Shown in pieces: positions 60,806 through 64,000 of a DNA stretch of 64,000 nucleotides (positions are counted from its first letter, which is position 1; every line of letters begins with the position of its first letter). Where the stretch lies: assembly GCF_007827795.1 (NCBI RefSeq), contig NZ_VITI01000002.1, positions 1 through 64,000 of the forward strand, read 5' to 3'. The notes under the pieces were generated by a model. The model was not told the DNA's origin. It saw only the letters and a list, made by a program, of their open reading frames with translations, and searched no databases. A program made the translations under genes and the position numbers. Origin of the DNA: Azospirillum brasilense (GTDB lineage Bacteria; Pseudomonadota; Alphaproteobacteria; Azospirillales; Azospirillaceae).

Positions 60806-61600
60806 TCAGTGTTTCATGGCGAGCGAGGCTTCCTCGGGGTGGGGGGTGAAGACGGCGCGGGTGATCGCCTGCTCGATCTGCTCGCGGGTGAAGGGCTTGG
60901 GGATCACCGGGCCCAGATGCTCCAGCCCCTGCTTGGCCAACTCGTTGGGGAAGGCGGTGACGAAGATCACCGGCAGGAAGCGCTGGCGGCGAAGCTCCCG
61001 CGCCACCTCGATTCCGTTGTCGCCCTCGGCCAGACGGATGTCCATCAGCGCCAGCGTCGGCGCATGGCGGGAGGCCAGCGTCAGCGCCTCGTCCATGGTG
61101 GCGGCGTTGCCGCAGACGGTGTGGCCCATGCCGCGCACGGTCTCCGCCAGATCGAAGGCGATGATGGCGTCGTCCTCGACGATCAGGATCGTCGCCGTCA
61201 GCCTTGTCCGCACCCGCTCGCGGGCGAAATTCAGCCGCTCCACGGCGTCCTCCGGAGCAATCCCCAGCACGATGGCCGCGTCGGCGACCGGCAGATCCTC
61301 CAGATTGACGAGCAGGTAGAGGCGGCGATCCATCTCGTCCAGGCTGTGCAGCGCGGCTTCGACCGGATGGGAGCCGGGAGCGCCGGCGCGGGCGCCGGAA
61401 CTGTCCTGCAATTGGTTCAGGTATCGGTAGAGCGAGCCGCGCGACAGGTCCACCGCCGTCGACCCGCCCGGCCCGTCCAGGTACCATTCCAGCGTGCGCG
61501 TCACCAGGGCATCCCCCTGCGTCGATGTGCCGGTCAAGGCCCGCGCATAGCGTCGCAGATAGGGCAGATGTTCCATCAGGTGGCGGGTGTTGTGATCCAT
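60806..61600 (-). CDS. phyR: PhyR-type general stress response regulator
   Basis: 264 residues. An N-terminal sigma-factor-like domain (about 1-130; LPYLRRYARALTGTSTQGDA then LNQLQD and LEDLPVADAAIVLGI) is joined to a C-terminal receiver (ILIVEDDAIIAFDLAET, phospho-acceptor Asp187 in LMDIRL, KPF Lys). Phosphorylated PhyR binds the anti-sigma factor NepR and frees EcfG. Neither NepR nor EcfG is encoded next to it here, which is unusual for Alphaproteobacteria. EcfG-type promoters occur elsewhere in the window. Confidence 0.94.
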   Translation of the reverse strand: MDHNTRHLMEHLPYLRRYARALTGTSTQGDALVTRTLEWYLDGPGGSTAVDLSRGSLYRYLNQLQDSSGARAGAPGSHPVEAALHSLDEMDRRLYLLVNLEDLPVADAAIVLGIAPEDAVERLNFARERVRTRLTATILIVEDDAIIAFDLAETVRGMGHTVCGNAATMDEALTLASRHAPTLALMDIRLAEGDNGIEVARELRRQRFLPVIFVTAFPNELAKQGLEHLGPVIPKPFTREQIEQAITRAVFTPHPEEASLAMKH

Positions 61601-61885
61601 GACTTTTTCCCCGTACCTCCAGCCAGTGCGAACCGCCGAGGGGCGCTGGCTTGCCTGCCGCGTTTTCCGGACTTTGCCGAATGTTCCCGTCCGATCGCTT
61701 ACAAAGTTAAGTTCATATGGCGCAGTTCGCGCCGTATCGGGAGTGAAGACGAAAGGGTTATTCGGGATAGCTTGATCGGATTAAGTCCCTGAGCCGATCG
61801 GGCGGCGCCATACCCCGTTCGCTCGGGCGCGAGGGCTTTTCGGGAGGCCTGACCCCGGTCCGGTCGCTGCACATGCGAGGGAAAC
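61601..61885. other. Intergenic region upstream of phyR
   Basis: No gene. The phyR leader and promoter should be here. GTTCC at 61683-61687 reads GGAAC on the minus strand but has no CGTT at the right distance. I see no NepR-like reading frame. Confidence 0.5.
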
Positions 61886-61911
61886 GGAACAATCGGCAAA
61901 GGCCGGTTGTT
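61886..61911 (+). promoter_or_regulatory. EcfG-like promoter for a candidate small RNA
   Basis: GGAAC at 61886-61890 and TGTT at 61908-61911 with 17 nt between; one mismatch to CGTT, the same variant as at 9582. Directed away from phyR. Confidence 0.5.
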
Positions 61912-61917
61912 GGGAGT

Positions 61918-62002
61918 GCCAATGGTGTGATTCCTCCCTGAACCGCCAGTCACTGCCGCCGCAGCGCCTGTCCCAGCGGGGACGCGCCGGCGGCGTTTTT
62001 TT
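61918..62002 (+). ncRNA. Candidate general-stress small RNA with anti-SD motif
   Basis: Predicted ~85-nt RNA between the EcfG-like promoter and a very strong terminator (GCCGCCG 61955-61961 with CGGCGGC 61988-61994, an inner GTCCC/GGGAC stem, then T7 at 61996-62002). The 5' half exposes TTCCTCCCTG between GTGA and TCAC arms, complementary to Shine-Dalgarno sequences. It recalls GsrN, the C-rich-loop RNA of the Caulobacter general stress response, by promoter type and setting; homology is not shown. No coding potential. Confidence 0.55.
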
Positions 62003-62143
62003 GCACGGCATCAAAAAAAAGCGCGCCGGTGGGCTTGCGCCGGGATGAGTGCAATATTACTGACTGTCCCCGGCGTCGCGCACCGGTGGCGGAACGGCTT
62101 GGAAGCCGCCCGGCACCGCCTCGCCAGACCCGTGCCTGTCGAA

Positions 62144-62188
62144 CCGCGAATGCCAGGGCCGCGAATGCCAGAGTCGCGTATGACCGAA
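62144..62188 (+). repeat. 15-nt tandem repeat with in-frame ATGs
   Basis: Three units CCGCGAATGCCAGGG, CCGCGAATGCCAGAG and TCGCGTATGACCGAA follow each other. Each contains an ATG in the frame of the gene at 62180. The repeats lie at its 5' end, so slippage could add or remove possible starts. Confidence 0.7.
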
Positions 62189-62758
62189 CCAGATTTCGAC
62201 CCGGCAGACTCCGATCCGCCCGATTCCGATCCGCCAGACTCAGATCCGTCGGTGACCGACGGCATGGCGCCGGACGAACTGGCGGATTTTCATGCCTGGC
62301 GGCAGCGCGTGGTCGGCACCAATATTTCCGACAAGACCTTGCTGGCGACCGATTATCTCAATCACTTCAATGAAATCGTGATGCTGATCGAGATGATTCC
62401 GGACATGCCCGACATGCTGGAGGAATGCCTGATCTGGCAGCCCAAGAGCTATTCCGAGCATTTCCGCGACAGTGGATTCTCGGACAAGGATCTGGCCATC
62501 GAAGCGTACGGTCACGTCCCCGCCAAGTTCAAGCGGCCGTTCGAGGACACCATCGCCCAGGCGCATCAGGTGGTCCGCCACACGCTGGAGCGCGTGTCCG
62601 TCGACATTCAGGATGGGGCGGGCGACAAGCTGAGGATGGACTGCCAGACCTCCGTCGCGATGATCCACCGAATCATCCAGGTCGCCAACGGCATCATCCA
62701 CGGTACCGCCCACGTCATGGAGCAGGCCGAAATCGACCTGTATCTGAGCGCCGAATAG
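62180..62758 (+). CDS. Protein of unknown function with repeat-encoded N-terminus
   Basis: 192 residues from ATG 62180; starts at 62165, 62150 or 62045 are possible and no ribosome binding site decides. An acidic N-terminus (SDPPDSDPPDSDP) is encoded by 15-nt repeats. The rest is helical (DYLNHFNEIVMLIEMIPDMP, then VPAKFKRPFEDTIAQAHQVV) with no known motif. It is cytosolic and follows the candidate stress RNA. Confidence 0.65.
   Translation: MTEPDFDPADSDPPDSDPPDSDPSVTDGMAPDELADFHAWRQRVVGTNISDKTLLATDYLNHFNEIVMLIEMIPDMPDMLEECLIWQPKSYSEHFRDSGFSDKDLAIEAYGHVPAKFKRPFEDTIAQAHQVVRHTLERVSVDIQDGAGDKLRMDCQTSVAMIHRIIQVANGIIHGTAHVMEQAEIDLYLSAE
62206..62250 (+). repeat. 15-nt tandem repeat encoding (D/S)DPPD
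   Basis: AGACTCCGATCCGCC, CGATTCCGATCCGCC and AGACTCAGATCCGTC are three 15-nt copies in frame, giving repeated Asp-Ser-Asp-Pro-Pro. Same period as the neighbouring repeat at 62144. Confidence 0.75.
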
Positions 62759-62807
62759 GCCGCGTCGCGCTTGGGGCAAAACGCCCGATCCCTGCGCAGA
62801 TGATTAT

Positions 62808-62824
62808 TGCTTGTGCACCAAGCA
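62808..62824. promoter_or_regulatory. Inverted repeat, likely MarR operator
   Basis: TGCTTG-TGCAC-CAAGCA is a perfect 6-5-6 inverted repeat about 110 bp before the marR gene. MarR proteins bind such palindromes and usually repress their own operon, here including the CoA ligase. Confidence 0.55.
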
Positions 62825-62932
62825 TTCTTTCCTTGCATGGCTCAAAGGCCGAGCGTCCAACTACAGTAAGCCTTCGAACGAAGAGGAGGCGGCGCTGCGG
62901 CGGATGCCTCCCACCGGGAGTGGAGACAGACC

Positions 62933-63466
62933 GTGAAGGGACCCGCCACCGCAGCGGCCGAGGCATCGGCCGGGGCGCAGGGGGACGTGTCGGTCGATGT
63001 GGAGGCTGCGGCTGACCTTGCCGCCTCCCCGGAGATGCGCCTCTGGTTGCGTCTTTCGGCGTGCGCCGTTCTGATCGGCGCCCGGCTGCGCAGCCGTTTG
63101 CGCGACGAGTTCAGCACCACCCAGCCGCGTTTCGACCTGCTGTGCCTGCTCGACCGCCAGCCGGAGGGGCTGACCATGGGAGAACTGTCGAAGCGCATGA
63201 TGGTCACCAACGGCAACGTCACCGGCATTGTAGAACGGCTGACCACGGATGGGCTGGTCACGCGCGCCGCGGCGTCGAACGACCGGCGCATGCAGTTCGT
63301 CCGGATCACCCCCGAAGGCAGCGCCCTGGCGCAGGCCATCGCGGCGGCGCAACGCCGCTGGCTGGCCGAGCTGACGGCGGGAATGCCCCACGGCGACGTG
63401 GTCCAGTTGATGGGGCTGTTGGGAAAGCTCAAGAACACCGTGCGTGGCGGAGGCGTCAGGGGATGA
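62933..63466 (+). CDS. MarR-family transcriptional regulator
   Basis: 177 residues. After ~35 extra N-terminal residues comes a MarR winged helix (FSTTQPRFDLLCLLDRQPEG, MGELSKRMMVTNGNVTGIVE, then RLTTDGLVTR and DRR of the wing). GTG start at 62933 with GGAG upstream. Its stop overlaps the ATG of an aryl-CoA ligase gene, so it probably represses that operon and responds to the aromatic acid or its CoA ester. Confidence 0.92.
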   Translation: MKGPATAAAEASAGAQGDVSVDVEAAADLAASPEMRLWLRLSACAVLIGARLRSRLRDEFSTTQPRFDLLCLLDRQPEGLTMGELSKRMMVTNGNVTGIVERLTTDGLVTRAAASNDRRMQFVRITPEGSALAQAIAAAQRRWLAELTAGMPHGDVVQLMGLLGKLKNTVRGGGVRG

Positions 63467-64000
63467 TCCGGTCCGGTCATATCGACAGTTTCACCCGCGA
63501 CCGGCTGCCGCCGCCGGCGCAGATGCCCGATTTTTCCTACGACCGCCCCGAACTGACCTATCCCGAGCGTCTCAACGCCGCCGCAGCCCTGCTGGACGTC
63601 TGGCGCGAGCGCGGCTGGGACGAACGTCCCTGCGTCATCGGAAACGGCGACGTGTGGAGCTACGGCCGCTTCCGCGACACGGTGGACCGCATCGCGCGGC
63701 TGCTGACCGAGCGGTTCGGCATCGTTCCGGGCAACCGCGTGCTGGTGCGCGGGACCAACACGCCGATGCTGGCCGCCTGCTGGATGGCGGTGCTGAAGGC
63801 CGGCGCCGTGGTGGTGCCGACCATGCCGCTGCTGCGCGCGGCGGAGCTGGAAAGCATCATTGAGCGGGCCGCCGTCTCGCTGGCGCTGTGCGACGCGCGC
63901 TTCGCCAAGGATATCAACGCGGCGGCGGAAACGACGGGCGGGCGAATGCCCGTCGTGACCTTCAATGGCGGCGACCTGGAAGGGCGGCTGGAGGAAACAG
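63463..64000 (+). CDS. Aryl-CoA ligase (2-aminobenzoate/benzoate-CoA ligase type), 5' part
   Basis: The first 179 residues of an AMP-forming ligase; the gene runs off the window. HIDSFTRDRLPPPAQMPDFS and ELTYPERLNAAAALLDVWRE match the N-terminus of 2-aminobenzoate/benzoate-CoA ligases, followed by GDVWSYGRFRDTVDRIARLL and GNRVLVRGTNTPMLAACWMA. It would start aerobic breakdown of an aromatic acid. ATGA overlap with marR. Substrate is inferred from the N-terminal pattern and regulator type. Confidence 0.85.
   Translation, partial: MIRSGHIDSFTRDRLPPPAQMPDFSYDRPELTYPERLNAAAALLDVWRERGWDERPCVIGNGDVWSYGRFRDTVDRIARLLTERFGIVPGNRVLVRGTNTPMLAACWMAVLKAGAVVVPTMPLLRAAELESIIERAAVSLALCDARFAKDINAAAETTGGRMPVVTFNGGDLEGRLEET

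Noticed and set aside
61670-61690. EcfG promoter for phyR on the minus strand
   Set aside because: GGAAC is present (61687-61683) but no CGTT or close variant lies 16-17 nt downstream.

Overview
The window looks like chromosomal DNA of an Azospirillum (A. brasilense group) or a very close alphaproteobacterium. It is about 68-70% GC. It opens with the end of an rRNA operon (23S - 5S - initiator tRNA) and carries FlbT next to a large flagellin, PhyR/EcfG-type general stress elements, a cyanide-insensitive-type bd oxidase and short DUF3309/BON stress proteins. I see no insertion sequence, prophage or CRISPR array; assignment to organism is inference.

Layout. 1-566: rRNA operon end, tRNA-fMet, terminator. 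567-13528: housekeeping and accessory genes: pyruvate kinase, a divergent aldo/keto reductase-LysR pair, a protein phosphatase, a CorA-like membrane protein, small envelope/stress proteins, a bacteriohemerythrin, a degenerate Fic protein and a CocE-type hydrolase with an altered nucleophile site. 13784-18067: apt and an Mla-type lipid transport operon (permease, ATPase, MCE protein, lipoprotein). 18149-22557: an uncharacterised gene, rpoH, and cydAB preceded by a textbook EcfG-type promoter.

22629-53586 is a flagellin glycosylation region. It joins pseudaminic-acid genes (pseG, a PseH-like acetyltransferase, pseI, an SpsF/PseF-like nucleotidyltransferase, an HddC-like nucleotidyltransferase) to an acyl-building cassette (two KAS III-like synthases, two stand-alone acyl carrier proteins, three SDR reductases, an adenylating enzyme, an alpha/beta hydrolase, a Rieske oxygenase). 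The cassette runs straight into a 621-residue flagellin, flbT, and three TPR-glycosyltransferase proteins that contain one, three and two TPR+GT modules, plus a TPR-methyltransferase. The simplest reading is that an acyl-modified nonulosonic acid is made, activated, and put on flagellin by multi-module relatives of Caulobacter FlmG. The flagellin promoter is sigma-54 type, and most of its palindromic upstream array lies inside the 3' coding end of the preceding KAS III gene.

53605-64000: a periplasmic repeat protein, a BON lipoprotein, an N-acetylmuramoyl-L-alanine amidase, a three-gene MotA/TolQ-like operon behind a consensus sigma-54 promoter, purU, phyR, and a MarR regulator followed by a truncated aryl-CoA ligase gene. 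Two likely small RNAs lie in gaps: a sigma-54-type one on the minus strand (about 9468-9521) and an EcfG-type one next to phyR (about 61918-62002) with a CCUCCC anti-Shine-Dalgarno motif.
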